Positions 34,916 through 43,972 are shown, numbered from the stretch's first letter. The stretch is DNA of 64,000 nucleotides from Allomuricauda sp. (GCA_030148335.1 JASBTQ010000025.1:1-64000), one strand, 5' to 3'. Notes: a model not told the origin generated them from the sequence alone. Translations and numbers: made by a program.

Positions 34916-36460
34916 ATGAACAAGATTACAATTCTTTGGGTAGATGATGAGATCGATCTGCTCAAACCACATATACTTTTTTTGGAGGACAAGGGCTACG
35001 AGGTGGTCACCAGCCAAAGCGGACAAGATGCCCTGGAAGAGATCAGGGAACAATTTTTCGATATTGTTTTTCTGGATGAGAACATGCCGGGCATATCCGG
35101 TCTGGAAACCTTGAACGAGATCAAAAAGTATGATGCTTCCATCCCGGTGGTCATGATCACCAAGAGCGAGGAGGAGTACATCATGGATGAGGCCATTGGC
35201 TCCAAGATCGCGGATTACCTGATCAAGCCCGTGAACCCGAACCAGATTTTGCTCTCCCTGAAAAAAAGTTTGGACAACTCCCGATTGATCTCGGAAAAGA
35301 CAACCTCCAATTACCAACAGGAATTCCGAAAGATAGCCATGGACCTCTCCATGGTCAATTCCCATGAGGAATGGGTGGATCTGTACAAGAAGTTGATCTA
35401 TTGGGAGCTGCAATTGGAACACATCGAGGATACTGGGATGTTCGAGATCTTGGAATCCCAAAAAGTAGAGGCCAATTCACAGTTTGGCAAATTTGTGGAC
35501 AAAAACTACAAAAGTTGGTTTAAGGATGGGGATGCGCCCATCATGTCACACACCCTGTTCCGAAACAAGGTACAGCCCGAACTCAAAGGAGGCAAAACCT
35601 TGATGGTGGTGATCGATAACCTTCGGTATGACCAATGGATGGCTTTTGAGGAGATTCTTTCCGCACATTATAAAAAGAAACAGGAATGTGCCTATTTCAG
35701 TATTCTTCCGACCGCTACGCAATATGCCCGAAATGCACTCTTCTCCGGCTTGATGCCGCTGGACATGGAAAAACAGTATCCCAATTGGTGGAAAAATGAC
35801 ACGGACGACGGAGGCAAGAACCTTTTTGAGGCCGAATTCCTGGGCGCCCAACTGAAGCGATTGGGACTCGACCTGAAATGGGAATACCACAAGATCAATA
35901 ATTTGAAACAAGGCAAACAACTGGCCCAGAACTTCAAATCCCAGAAGGAAAACGACCTCACGGTGGTGGTCTATAATTTTGTGGACATGCTTTCCCATTC
36001 CAAGACCGAAATGGAGGTGGTGAAAGAGTTGGCTTCCAACGACAAGGCCTACCGCTCCCTGACCTTGAGTTGGTTCAAGAACTCCCCTTTGCTGGAGATC
36101 ATCCAACAGGCACAGGCCTTGGGGATGAAGCTCATCCTGACCACGGACCACGGTACCATCAATGTGAAACAACCCTCAAAAGTGATCGGCGATAGGGAAA
36201 CCAGCCTGAACCTGCGCTACAAAACGGGAAAAAGCCTTACCTATGAGGACAAAGAAGTGTTGGCCACCAAAAATCCCCAGGAAATACACCTGCCCAACAT
36301 CAACCTGAGCAGCAGTTTCATCTTTGCGAAAAATGACCTATTCTTTGCCTACCCCAACAACTACAACCATTATGTGAGCTATTACCGGAACACCTACCAG
36401 CATGGAGGGGTTTCCCTGGAAGAAATGATCGTTCCTTTTGTAGTTTTGGAAGCTAAATGA
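34916..36460 (+). CDS. porX: PorX response regulator with PglZ domain (type IX secretion regulator)
   Basis: This 514-residue two-component protein regulates type IX secretion in Bacteroidota. The receiver domain (residues 1-125) has the acidic pair Asp10-Asp11 and the phospho-acceptor Asp54 in IVFLDENMPG, plus the Lys of YLIKPVNPNQ. A helical linker follows, and the C-terminal PglZ domain of the alkaline phosphatase superfamily has TLMVVIDNLRYDQW, STILPTATQYARN-like FSILPTATQYARNALFSG, and LILTTDHGTINV with metal ligands; in characterised PorX this is a zinc-dependent oligonucleotide phosphodiesterase. The ATG at 34916 is used because homologues begin MNKITILWVDDE. The partner PorY kinase is not in the window. 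Confidence 0.95.
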   Translation: MNKITILWVDDEIDLLKPHILFLEDKGYEVVTSQSGQDALEEIREQFFDIVFLDENMPGISGLETLNEIKKYDASIPVVMITKSEEEYIMDEAIGSKIADYLIKPVNPNQILLSLKKSLDNSRLISEKTTSNYQQEFRKIAMDLSMVNSHEEWVDLYKKLIYWELQLEHIEDTGMFEILESQKVEANSQFGKFVDKNYKSWFKDGDAPIMSHTLFRNKVQPELKGGKTLMVVIDNLRYDQWMAFEEILSAHYKKKQECAYFSILPTATQYARNALFSGLMPLDMEKQYPNWWKNDTDDGGKNLFEAEFLGAQLKRLGLDLKWEYHKINNLKQGKQLAQNFKSQKENDLTVVVYNFVDMLSHSKTEMEVVKELASNDKAYRSLTLSWFKNSPLLEIIQQAQALGMKLILTTDHGTINVKQPSKVIGDRETSLNLRYKTGKSLTYEDKEVLATKNPQEIHLPNINLSSSFIFAKNDLFFAYPNNYNHYVSYYRNTYQHGGVSLEEMIVPFVVLEAK

Positions 36461-36467
36461 TGCACTA

Positions 36468-36884
36468 GTGAAGAAAACTTTTCAATTGAACGAAATCCGG
36501 GAAGTGGCAGAGGAAGTTATCAAGACCGCTCCGGGAAAGGTCCTCTGCTTTTATGGGGATATGGGTGTTGGAAAAACCACATTGGTCAAGGCCATGGTAA
36601 AGGAGCTCGGCGCTGTGGACGAGGCCAATAGCCCCACTTTTGGATTGGTCAATGAATATCGAGGGGAAAACGACAAGCTCATCGCCCATCACTTTGATTT
36701 TTATAGGTTGAACGACGAAACCGAAGCGTTGGACATGGGCTTCGAGGATTACTTGGGGCAAGATGGTTGGGTGTTCATTGAATGGCCAGAAAAGATAAAA
36801 TCGTTCATCCCGGACGATGCTGTGGGTGTATTCCTGCGCTTTGTCGATGAAAACACACGCTCAATCGAGTTAAATGTTTCTTAA
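36468..36884 (+). CDS. tsaE: tRNA threonylcarbamoyladenosine biosynthesis ATPase
   Basis: This 138-residue P-loop ATPase acts with TsaB and TsaD to make t6A37 in ANN-decoding tRNAs. Walker A is CFYGDMGVGKTTLVKAMVKELG, preceded by a short Fe-like helix, then VDEANSPTFGLVNEYRGE, HFDFYRL and the Walker B-like WVFIEWPEKI. The start codon is GTG at 36468, 7 bases after the porX stop, so the two are probably co-transcribed. No other threonylcarbamoyl gene is present here. Confidence 0.93.
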   Translation: MKKTFQLNEIREVAEEVIKTAPGKVLCFYGDMGVGKTTLVKAMVKELGAVDEANSPTFGLVNEYRGENDKLIAHHFDFYRLNDETEALDMGFEDYLGQDGWVFIEWPEKIKSFIPDDAVGVFLRFVDENTRSIELNVS

Positions 36885-37010
36885 CAACTCATTCGTCTAT
36901 CTTCAAACCAAATTATTGTACAGAGCAACCATTTTTCGATAAAAGGACTATTTTTTGCGTTAAAAAACGAATTTTATCGATGAAACGTAGGTAAGGCTGA
37001 AATATTTTCC

Positions 37011-37018
37011 TACATTTG
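37011..37018 (+). promoter_or_regulatory. -7 promoter box before the 44-residue peptide gene
   Basis: TACATTTG matches the Bacteroidota TAnnTTTG box, 42 bases upstream of the peptide ATG. No good TTTG -33 element is visible at the expected distance. Confidence 0.5.
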
Positions 37019-37060
37019 CCCTGTGAATGAATTCATTTATTAACCAAAAACTCTTTTACG

Positions 37061-37195
37061 ATGAACACTAAAAAAGTTTTTTTTGGATTACTGGCTGTTG
37101 CTTTTTTGGCAATGACTGCTGTTTCAACTGACGTTATTAAAGTTGACAGTGACCAGACAGTTAGTATTGACAAAAAGGATATTCGAAAAATATAG
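37061..37195 (+). CDS. Small secreted peptide, 44 residues
   Basis: This short ORF starts MNTKKVFFGLLAVAFLAMT, a clear signal peptide with a basic n-region and an alanine-rich hydrophobic core. The remainder, after a likely cut near AVST, is a hydrophilic tail of about 21 residues with the charged end SIDKKDIRKI. It has its own -7 box (37011) and terminator (37222-37253), so it is a separate transcription unit. I remember similar 40-50-residue secreted peptides in Flavobacteriaceae but know no function. The layout rather than similarity supports it as a gene. Confidence 0.65.
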   Translation: MNTKKVFFGLLAVAFLAMTAVSTDVIKVDSDQTVSIDKKDIRKI

Positions 37196-37221
37196 GAATA
37201 TTTTTTGTCAGACAAAACTAT

Positions 37222-37253
37222 AATCCCTTCCATTATGGAGGGGATTATTTTTT
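37222..37253 (+). terminator. Terminator after the 44-residue peptide gene
   Basis: A 10-bp stem pairs 37222-37231 with 37237-37246 (one G-U pair) around a 5-base loop, followed by a run of six T. It ends the small peptide transcript 58 bases after its stop codon. Confidence 0.85.
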
Positions 37254-37290
37254 ATACAATAATCCTTCGTTTTTTCTGTTAACATTATTG

Positions 37291-37833
37291 ATGAAGGATA
37301 AATTTACGGCTAGGAAGAAATTCATTATTGAAGGGATACTGTCATTGTTGATAGCTATCACCCCAATAATGTTTTATTTTTATAAGTACTTACCACTAGA
37401 AGAAACATGGAGTTTTTTGGGAATTGAATTCACGGCCAACGGGTTCAATGATGTAAGTGAAGTGTTTTATTATTTTGGAAGCAAGATTGTTCCTTTATTG
37501 TTATTGATAATCTGGTTCATTACTTCCAAGAACTGGTGGTACCACGCCATACTCATTCCGATTGCTATGTACAGTTTCCAACTGTATTATGTTATGAGAT
37601 TTGAGAATGCTCAAAAGATTGATGAAAACGAAATCTTATATGTTATTGCTGTGACCATGGTTATAGTACCCATAGTCTATTTCATCAGGTTGAAACTGGT
37701 GGACAAGCATGTGCACGGCATAGACCTGGATGCCATGGACACCGAGCTCCAAATATTGAAGGAAAAAGAGGAATTGCGTAAGGAACGGGAGAAACTCGAA
37801 CAACGGCAAAAGACCCTTTCAAAAAAAATGTAA
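37291..37833 (+). CDS. Membrane protein with C-terminal coiled coil, function unknown
   Basis: This 180-residue protein has about four membrane helices: IIEGILSLLIAITPIMFYFY (near 12-31), IVPLLLLIIWFIT (near 68-81), WYHAILIPIAMYSFQLYYV (near 87-105) and LYVIAVTMVIVPIVYFI (near 118-134). A charged C-terminal coiled coil follows (LQILKEKEELRKEREKLEQRQKTL). I do not recognise a named family, although I believe it is conserved beside ald in Flavobacteriaceae. The ATG at 37291 follows the terminator of the small peptide gene by 38 bases. Confidence 0.75.
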   Translation: MKDKFTARKKFIIEGILSLLIAITPIMFYFYKYLPLEETWSFLGIEFTANGFNDVSEVFYYFGSKIVPLLLLIIWFITSKNWWYHAILIPIAMYSFQLYYVMRFENAQKIDENEILYVIAVTMVIVPIVYFIRLKLVDKHVHGIDLDAMDTELQILKEKEELRKEREKLEQRQKTLSKKM

Positions 37834-37876
37834 ATTTGTTAAATACCTGATGGTATGCTGAACAGATTTACTGCTT

Positions 37877-39076
37877 ATGAACCAGCCTTCTTCCCCCTTT
37901 AGCAAACAGCAATTGCTGCCCCAAGAAGAAACTTTGGAAGTCCTCAAACAAAAGGGCGAACTATTTATAGGAATCCCAAGGGAAAACCAATATCAGGAAA
38001 AGAGGGTCTGTCTCACCCCTGATGCCGTAAATGCCATCACAGCACATGGACACCGGGTGCTTATGGAATCCGGGGCCGGGGACGGTGCCAATTTCTCGGA
38101 CATTGACTATACCAATGCAGGAGCAGAGATCACACGGGATACCAAAAAAGTGTTTTCGTGCCCTATCATCCTTAAAGTGGAGCCCCCCACCCTCTCGGAA
38201 ATCGATTTGCTGAACCCCCAGACCATTGTCATTTCCGCATTGCAGATAAAGACCCAGCGAAAAGAATATTTTGAGGTCTTGGCCAAAAAAAGGTTGACAG
38301 CCATCGCTTTTGAATTCATACGGGACGATGATGGCAACTACCCTGCCGTGCGTTCCCTGAGCGAGATTGCGGGCATTTCCTCCATCCTCATTGCTTCAGA
38401 ATTGATGGCCGCCACAGGCAAGGGCAATGGATTGATGTTCGGGAACATCAGTGGGGTGCCACCAGTGGAAGTAGTGATCATTGGGGCTGGGACCGTTGGG
38501 GAGTTTGCCGCCCGTTCCGCTTTGGGACTTGGGGCCAACATCAAGGTGTTCGACAACTCCATCAGCAAACTCAGAAATTTACAGATCAATCTGAACCGCA
38601 CCGTCTATACCTCCACCATCCAACCCAAGAACCTGATAAAGTCCTTGAAACGCTGCGACGTGGCCATTGGTGCCACACGGGGCAAGGATCGCTCGCCTGT
38701 CGTGGTGAGCAGTTCCATGGTGGAAAACATGAAAAAAGGAGCAGTGATCATTGATGTAAGCATAGACATGGGCGGTTGTTTTGAAACTTCTGAGGTGACC
38801 ACGCATACCAAACCCACCTTTGAAAAATTTGGGGTCATCCATTACGGGGTACCCAATATCCCGTCCCGTTATCCGCGGACCTCTTCCATATCCATCAGCA
38901 ATATTTTTACTCCTTATCTGCTGAAAATTGGTGAAGATGGGGGCTTGGAGCATTCGCTTCGGTTTGACAAAGGGTTGCGCAGTGGCCTGTATATGTACCA
39001 CGGTATCCTCACCAACAAATCAGTGGGTGAATGGTTTGGACTGAGTTACAGTGATATTAACTTTCTTATTTTTTAA
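37877..39076 (+). CDS. ald: Alanine dehydrogenase
   Basis: This 399-residue NAD-dependent enzyme interconverts alanine with pyruvate and ammonia. The N-terminal catalytic part has GIPRENQYQEKRVCLTPDAVNAI with the substrate Arg and Lys, and ILKVEPPTLSEIDLL. The Rossmann domain has EVVIIGAGTVGEFAARSALGLGANIKVFDNS, and later GAVIIDVSIDMGGCFETS and HYGVPNIPSRYPRTSS. The last is the family region around the catalytic Asp. Some transhydrogenase alpha similarity is expected, but length and motifs favour Ald. Confidence 0.9.
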   Translation: MNQPSSPFSKQQLLPQEETLEVLKQKGELFIGIPRENQYQEKRVCLTPDAVNAITAHGHRVLMESGAGDGANFSDIDYTNAGAEITRDTKKVFSCPIILKVEPPTLSEIDLLNPQTIVISALQIKTQRKEYFEVLAKKRLTAIAFEFIRDDDGNYPAVRSLSEIAGISSILIASELMAATGKGNGLMFGNISGVPPVEVVIIGAGTVGEFAARSALGLGANIKVFDNSISKLRNLQINLNRTVYTSTIQPKNLIKSLKRCDVAIGATRGKDRSPVVVSSSMVENMKKGAVIIDVSIDMGGCFETSEVTTHTKPTFEKFGVIHYGVPNIPSRYPRTSSISISNIFTPYLLKIGEDGGLEHSLRFDKGLRSGLYMYHGILTNKSVGEWFGLSYSDINFLIF

Positions 39077-39082
39077 ATACGC

Positions 39083-39442
39083 ATGGGATTTTTAAGGCGA
39101 TTGGGATGGTATTTGGTAGGACTGTCCATCGGGATAGTGTTTTTGGTATTCTTCTTGAAGAAAAAATCCGGTGGCGAAGGTTTGGATTTCTGCTATTTTC
39201 CCAATTGTAGGGTGCTAAAGGACATGCGCTCCAAACCCATCTCCTTTGGAGATGCCATTCCACAAGAATTAAGGGACACAATCATGGTCAAATCCATTTT
39301 GACCGATGGAAATGTGGATTTTGGGAAAAGCGACACCAAAGCAGAACCTTGTAAAATTTATTTTGTGGAAAAGGGGAAAACTTTGTATCAGTTCAAAAAC
39401 TGTCCTGATTCCCTTGTTCTTGATGCCGTTTTGATTGAGTGA
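39083..39442 (+). CDS. DUF4258-like membrane-anchored protein
   Basis: This 119-residue protein has one N-terminal helix (LGWYLVGLSIGIVFLVFFL) after a short basic start, then a small globular domain with FCYFPNCRVLKDMRSKPISFG and CKIYFVEKGKTLYQFKNCPDSLVLDAVLIE. The layout matches proteins annotated DUF4258 in Flavobacteriaceae, as I recall; function unknown. It starts 6 bases after the ald stop and is likely co-transcribed with it. Confidence 0.75.
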   Translation: MGFLRRLGWYLVGLSIGIVFLVFFLKKKSGGEGLDFCYFPNCRVLKDMRSKPISFGDAIPQELRDTIMVKSILTDGNVDFGKSDTKAEPCKIYFVEKGKTLYQFKNCPDSLVLDAVLIE

Positions 39443-39448
39443 ATCTTC

Positions 39449-39481
39449 CATCCGTCAATTCAAAAAGCACATCCGTCAATT
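39449..39481 (+). promoter_or_regulatory. Direct repeat, candidate AraC-type binding site
   Basis: CATCCGTCAATT occurs twice, at 39449-39460 and 39470-39481, exactly 21 bases apart, the two-helical-turn spacing typical for AraC-family half-sites. It lies 63 bases upstream of the TPR-AraC regulator gene and points in its direction, suggesting autoregulation. Confidence 0.6.
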
Positions 39482-39543
39482 TTTGCAAAGGAATTAATAC
39501 ATATTGACCTATATTTCCTACATCTTTAAAAGGAGTTTATAAA

Positions 39544-41262
39544 ATGGCATATTTTTTCAAAAAATGGCTCAAAATACAATTGTTACTCATTCTCTTGATC
39601 TCTTTCCGGAGCCAGTCGCAAGCTAATCCCCATGTTTCCCAAGAATTAATGGACATGGATTATGAAGAAATGTATGATTTATTGATTTCCAGCCAAGACT
39701 CCATATTCAATGCCAAAGTGTTCCAAGCTTATGTGAAAAAAGCCAAAAGGAATAAGGATACATTGGAATTGGCAAAGGCACTTCGCGTCAGATCATATGA
39801 TTTGGGCATTTCCGACGGTATAAAAAGTATTGATTCCGCAATATCCATAGCCAACAGTATTCAACAAAGGAAAGCGAAGGAATATGATGAGTTCTTGGCA
39901 CTTGCATTTTATACCAAGGCAAGTATTCTATATGAAAATTACCGTGACGAGCGAGCAGTAGAGGCCTTCATACAATGTTTCCACCTTTCTAAAAGAATGG
40001 ATTACAGGGATTTGACAATTCGTACATTGTCAATTTTATCTAGCATTAAAGCTGAATTTGGGCAAGAAAGTGAAGCAATATTACTCCAAAAAAGAACTTT
40101 GGAATTTTTAGAAGAAAGTAAAAACCATGTCAATGACTATCAAGACCTCAAACTGGACGTTCTTACCAGAACAGCCAGATGTTATGCTTACAATAAAGAG
40201 ATTGATTCTGCTCAAGCTTATATCGGTAAAGCTATGGAAATACCCTCAAAATCAAATAGTAGTTTGATTGTTTCAGGACTTAAAGTACTTCAGGCTCAAC
40301 TGAATTATTACAAGGGAGACATCATTCAAGCAAAAGGGGCATTAGAAGAATTTGTAAAAGATGAAAGTGGTACATCAAAGGCCGATACACAATTTTATTT
40401 GGGAATGATTGAAGGTAAGTTGGGAAACACGGAAAATAAAAGAAGGTACTTTGAATCTTATGATAGTATAATGGGAAGATTTGATTATCCTCTCTATGAT
40501 AATTCAAATGAAGTCTATCAATTTTTGTTGAAGGAGGCTATCAATAATAATGAAAAACAATTGGTGGACAGATATCTGGATAGGCTTGTATATTATGACA
40601 GCCTGCTGCTCACGACCCAAAAAAACCTACGCGAGATTACACTAAAAAAGTTTGATCTTCCCATGCAGGAAGAAGAGAAGGAAATGCTCGGCAATATTAT
40701 TTCGACCAAAAACACATGGCTTACCTGGCTTTATGTCATATCTGGGGCCATGCTCATTGGGTTGGCTGCGTATTATGTCAAATATACTGCCACCAAGAAA
40801 AAACTCAACCATGCAATAAGCCACAGCATACTTCTGGAAAGTGAAGGTTATGAGGGAAGCGCACAGGTCTTGGAAAACAAATTGGATGAAGAGACGGCAA
40901 ATATGGTTTTGAAGAGCCTTAAAATATGGGAAGAGCAGCAAGGATTTTTGGACAATGCCCTGACCCAACAAAGTTTGGCTAAAAAACTGAACACCAACAG
41001 CTCCTATCTGTCCAAGGTGGTGAACATGTATAAGGGGCAAAACTTTGCCAATTACCTGAAAGACTTGAGAATCACCCATGCCATAAACCATTTGAAAGAA
41101 AACCCGGAAATTGTGAAAACAAAGTCCATGATCCAAATTGCGGAAATGTATGGATTCAATTCCGTGGGAGTGTTCTCAACAGCTTTTAAGAATAAAATCA
41201 GGGTGACTCCTGGGGTGTTTTTTAAGCGAGTTTTGGAGGTCAAACAAGAGAAAACTTCATGA
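39544..41262 (+). CDS. TPR-containing membrane regulator with AraC-type HTH
   Basis: This 572-residue protein starts with a signal-like segment (LKIQLLLILLISFRSQSQA), then a periplasmic part of TPR-like helical repeats to about residue 385, one membrane helix (LTWLYVISGAMLIGLAAYYV, about 395-415) and a cytosolic AraC-type DNA-binding domain at about 470-565: NALTQQSLAKKLNTNSSYLSKVVNMYKGQNFANYLKDLRI and IAEMYGFNSVGVFSTAFKNKIRVTPGVFF. One-component transmembrane regulators of this build sense envelope signals. An AGGAG lies before the ATG. The gene is convergent with the peptide-export cluster, 13 bases away, which it could control; that is inference. Confidence 0.85.
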   Translation: MAYFFKKWLKIQLLLILLISFRSQSQANPHVSQELMDMDYEEMYDLLISSQDSIFNAKVFQAYVKKAKRNKDTLELAKALRVRSYDLGISDGIKSIDSAISIANSIQQRKAKEYDEFLALAFYTKASILYENYRDERAVEAFIQCFHLSKRMDYRDLTIRTLSILSSIKAEFGQESEAILLQKRTLEFLEESKNHVNDYQDLKLDVLTRTARCYAYNKEIDSAQAYIGKAMEIPSKSNSSLIVSGLKVLQAQLNYYKGDIIQAKGALEEFVKDESGTSKADTQFYLGMIEGKLGNTENKRRYFESYDSIMGRFDYPLYDNSNEVYQFLLKEAINNNEKQLVDRYLDRLVYYDSLLLTTQKNLREITLKKFDLPMQEEEKEMLGNIISTKNTWLTWLYVISGAMLIGLAAYYVKYTATKKKLNHAISHSILLESEGYEGSAQVLENKLDEETANMVLKSLKIWEEQQGFLDNALTQQSLAKKLNTNSSYLSKVVNMYKGQNFANYLKDLRITHAINHLKENPEIVKTKSMIQIAEMYGFNSVGVFSTAFKNKIRVTPGVFFKRVLEVKQEKTS

Positions 41263-41275
41263 TCATTTACTAAAG

Positions 41276-43450
41276 TTAAGTTGCAAATTCAACCCAAAAA
41301 TCGCTATAGAAATTTTTTGTTTCCATCAGTTTTGTGTGACTCCCAAAGTCAGATATAATCCCATCTTCCAAAACATAAATTCGATCGGCAATTTTTGGTA
41401 AGGAATGCAGTCTGTGAGAAATGAAAATAATAGTCAATTCTGATTTTAGTTTGTTTAATAGATTCAAAACAAACTGTTCATTTTTTCTGTCCAATGCAGA
41501 TGTGAATTCATCTAGCAATAAAACTTGTGGTTTTTTGTATATGGCGCGTATTAAGGCAATGACTTGCTTTTGCCCTCCAGAAAGATTGATTCCTTCCTCA
41601 CCAAGAATTGTAGCAAATCCTTGTGGTAATGAGTTTACAAAATGCTCAAAACCATATTCCTTACAGAATTCAATAATATTCTCCGTGTTATCTTCTTGCC
41701 CCAATAAAATATTGTCAACCACATTTCCACTAAAAATGGTAATGTCTTGAGGCACAACTCCAATAACAGTACGCCAATCTTTTGTGTTTAGTTCTGTAAG
41801 TTTATATTGAGCATTTATGATTATTTCCCCATTCTCGAATGTATAAAATTTTTGAAGTATTTGTCCCAATGTACTTTTACCACTTCCGCTTTCCCCAACA
41901 ATAGCAACACATTCGTTTTTATTGATTGTAAGACTAATGTTTTTCAACAACTGACTTCTACCTACAAAACGAAAGGATAGGCTTTTAATTTCAAGGGATT
42001 TAAATTCTTTAATATTTAAATATCCTGTACTTTCTTTTTTCATGGAAGCAAACTCATACATTCTATTAAAGGCCACTTTGGCCTCATTTACGGGAATAGT
42101 TATTAATGCTAAACTTGCTATTGAAGGTAATAAACTTCCAGCAATGCCCAATATTGCCATCAACTCGCCCAATTGTAATATATCCTTATATACCTGAACT
42201 GTTGAATACGACAAGACTCCTATTAAAAACAGCACGCTAAAGACACCAGAAAAAAATGACAGGCGTACATTTATTTTGCCCAGGTCAAAAACTTTCTCCT
42301 GATAGTTTCCATATATAAGTTGGTTGATTTTTTGAAAAATGGATTGTCCATTTCTGTTTTTTATTGTTGCTATACCCTGCATTGATGTTATATAGTTACT
42401 CTCACTAAAAGCATAACTTTGCATTGCTTCCTTTTGTGCATTGATAATATTCTTGTTGAAGCTATAAATTAAGATAAAATAAAATGGTAAGCTGATGGAA
42501 GCTATTAAGCCTGTTTGCCAAGAATAATAAAACAAAAAAATTAAGGACACCAATGCAACCAAGGCATTGATAACCACATTGCCCACAATTTGACCGATAA
42601 CACGTTGTACACGTTGGGTATCGTTAAGGCGGGCTACCAATTCACCTATTTTACGGGTGTCAAAAAAAGGTTTTGGAAGATTTAATAGTGAGGAGTAAAA
42701 ACTGTCAATGATACGATTATTAAAATCTTTTGTTTGGCGGATTAAAAAATAATCCCTTAAAGCTGTAAATAATACTCTTACCAACAACAGAAAAGTGACC
42801 AGTGCTATGCCAGTAACGAATTTGTTGAAGTCTTTTGATGGTAAAATATCATCAATCAATTTCTGTGAAAAAATAGCCATTGCCATACCAAGAAGCGCAA
42901 TACCTAATCCGAGTAAAATGCTAAAAGAGGTTAATTTGTAATCTTCTTTCAACAGTTTTAAAAACCATTCTTTTCTGTCTCTCCTTTTTGTTTCTTTTTT
43001 TACAAAAGTCTCTTTTGGTGTTAATGTTAAACAGGTTTTGGATTTCCAGAGGGATTCCAATTCTTCATTTGTATAGTTTAGGATTCCCTTTGCTGGGTCA
43101 CCAATGACAAACTTGCCATTGATATGCCCATAGCAAACTACATAATGCTGTAATCTATCTTCAATGACAACGTGTAACATCAAAGGCTTAGCATAATTTA
43201 TTAGAGCTTGAGTATCCACTTCGTTGCCTTGTGCCGTAAACTCCAATTGATTTGCAGCCTGAAATAACCCCAACAGTGTGGTTCCTTGCTTGGTTGTTCC
43301 ACTCAGTTCGCGTAGCTTTTCCAAGGAGCTCGAACCGCCGTAAAATTGGATAAGCGATAACAAACACGCAACACCGCAATCTGATTGATCCTGTTGCAAT
43401 ACAAATGTTTGCTCTATCAACTTACGGGATATCTTTACTTTCTCAGTCAT
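41276..43450 (-). CDS. C39 peptidase-containing ABC exporter of double-glycine peptides
   Basis: This protein of about 724 residues removes leaders and exports peptides. The N-terminal C39 peptidase has Cys25 in QQDQSDCGVACL, His102 in LQHYVVCYG and Asp118 in VIGDPAKG. Six membrane helices follow (about 160-430), then the ATPase with Walker A IVGESGSGKSTLGQIL, signature INLSGGQKQVIALIRAIY and Walker B VLLLDEFTSALD. The start is the ATG at 43450 or the one at 43456; both overlap the redoxin gene. It is the last gene of the peptide cluster. No HlyD-type adaptor gene is nearby, although a Gram-negative exporter would need one. Confidence 0.93.
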   Translation of the reverse strand: MTEKVKISRKLIEQTFVLQQDQSDCGVACLLSLIQFYGGSSSLEKLRELSGTTKQGTTLLGLFQAANQLEFTAQGNEVDTQALINYAKPLMLHVVIEDRLQHYVVCYGHINGKFVIGDPAKGILNYTNEELESLWKSKTCLTLTPKETFVKKETKRRDRKEWFLKLLKEDYKLTSFSILLGLGIALLGMAMAIFSQKLIDDILPSKDFNKFVTGIALVTFLLLVRVLFTALRDYFLIRQTKDFNNRIIDSFYSSLLNLPKPFFDTRKIGELVARLNDTQRVQRVIGQIVGNVVINALVALVSLIFLFYYSWQTGLIASISLPFYFILIYSFNKNIINAQKEAMQSYAFSESNYITSMQGIATIKNRNGQSIFQKINQLIYGNYQEKVFDLGKINVRLSFFSGVFSVLFLIGVLSYSTVQVYKDILQLGELMAILGIAGSLLPSIASLALITIPVNEAKVAFNRMYEFASMKKESTGYLNIKEFKSLEIKSLSFRFVGRSQLLKNISLTINKNECVAIVGESGSGKSTLGQILQKFYTFENGEIIINAQYKLTELNTKDWRTVIGVVPQDITIFSGNVVDNILLGQEDNTENIIEFCKEYGFEHFVNSLPQGFATILGEEGINLSGGQKQVIALIRAIYKKPQVLLLDEFTSALDRKNEQFVLNLLNKLKSELTIIFISHRLHSLPKIADRIYVLEDGIISDFGSHTKLMETKNFYSDFWVEFAT

Positions 43451-43970
43451 CACCATGCAACGCTCTTACTATTCCATTGGCATTTAGTTGCCCTTTATGT
43501 TTTTTGATGAGTTTTTGATTTTTGTCATAAATCAAAATGTATGGAATTGTCGTGGCATCAAACAGCGTATTAAATAAACCATCCTTATCCTGAAGGAAGG
43601 TGATGTTTTGTTTATTGTGTAGATTATAATGTTCAGAAAATTGTTGAACGGCTCCAAGGGATTCAGTTGAAACAAATAAGATTTGTACGTCTTTAAATTG
43701 ATTCAAATTTTCACTGATGCTTTGCGCTTCATACTGACAAAATTCACATTCACTGTTAAAATTTATGAATATGATGGGTAAGTTAGGCTTAAGGTTACTT
43801 TTTGTAAATGTATATTGCTCCATGTCCAAAAACTCGAAAGTGGGAATGGTTTGCAATTGTTTGGCAAAGTGCTGCTTTTCTTGGGCTTTGGCAATAAACT
43901 TATATAGCATAACTGACAGTAGGACAACAACCAAAATCAGAACTGCGTGAAGAATATTTTTTTTGTGCAT
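43443..43970 (-). CDS. Membrane-anchored thioredoxin-like protein (TlpA/redoxin type)
   Basis: This 175-residue protein has an N-terminal membrane anchor (ILHAVLILVVVLLSVMLYKFI) and a periplasmic thioredoxin fold. The active site is Cys75-Glu-Phe-Cys78 (NSECEFCQYEA), and the cis-proline is in DATTIPYILIYDKNQ. It should form, reduce or isomerise disulfides outside the cytoplasm. The position between a membrane protein gene and the exporter, both overlapping or within 3 bases, ties it to the exported peptide, whose core has exactly two cysteines. Whether it acts as an oxidase or a reductase cannot be told. Confidence 0.85.
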   Translation of the reverse strand: MHKKNILHAVLILVVVLLSVMLYKFIAKAQEKQHFAKQLQTIPTFEFLDMEQYTFTKSNLKPNLPIIFINFNSECEFCQYEAQSISENLNQFKDVQILFVSTESLGAVQQFSEHYNLHNKQNITFLQDKDGLFNTLFDATTIPYILIYDKNQKLIKKHKGQLNANGIVRALHGDD

Positions 43971-43972
43971 AA

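Noticed and set aside
35546..36172. 208-codon minus-strand frame opposite porX
   Set aside because: It is a low-quality antisense frame rich in His, Gln and Leu, opposite the PglZ domain.
37061..37195. 44-residue ORF as a double-glycine peptide
   Set aside because: It has a Sec-type signal peptide and lacks a GG leader, so it is not linked to the C39 exporter by sequence.
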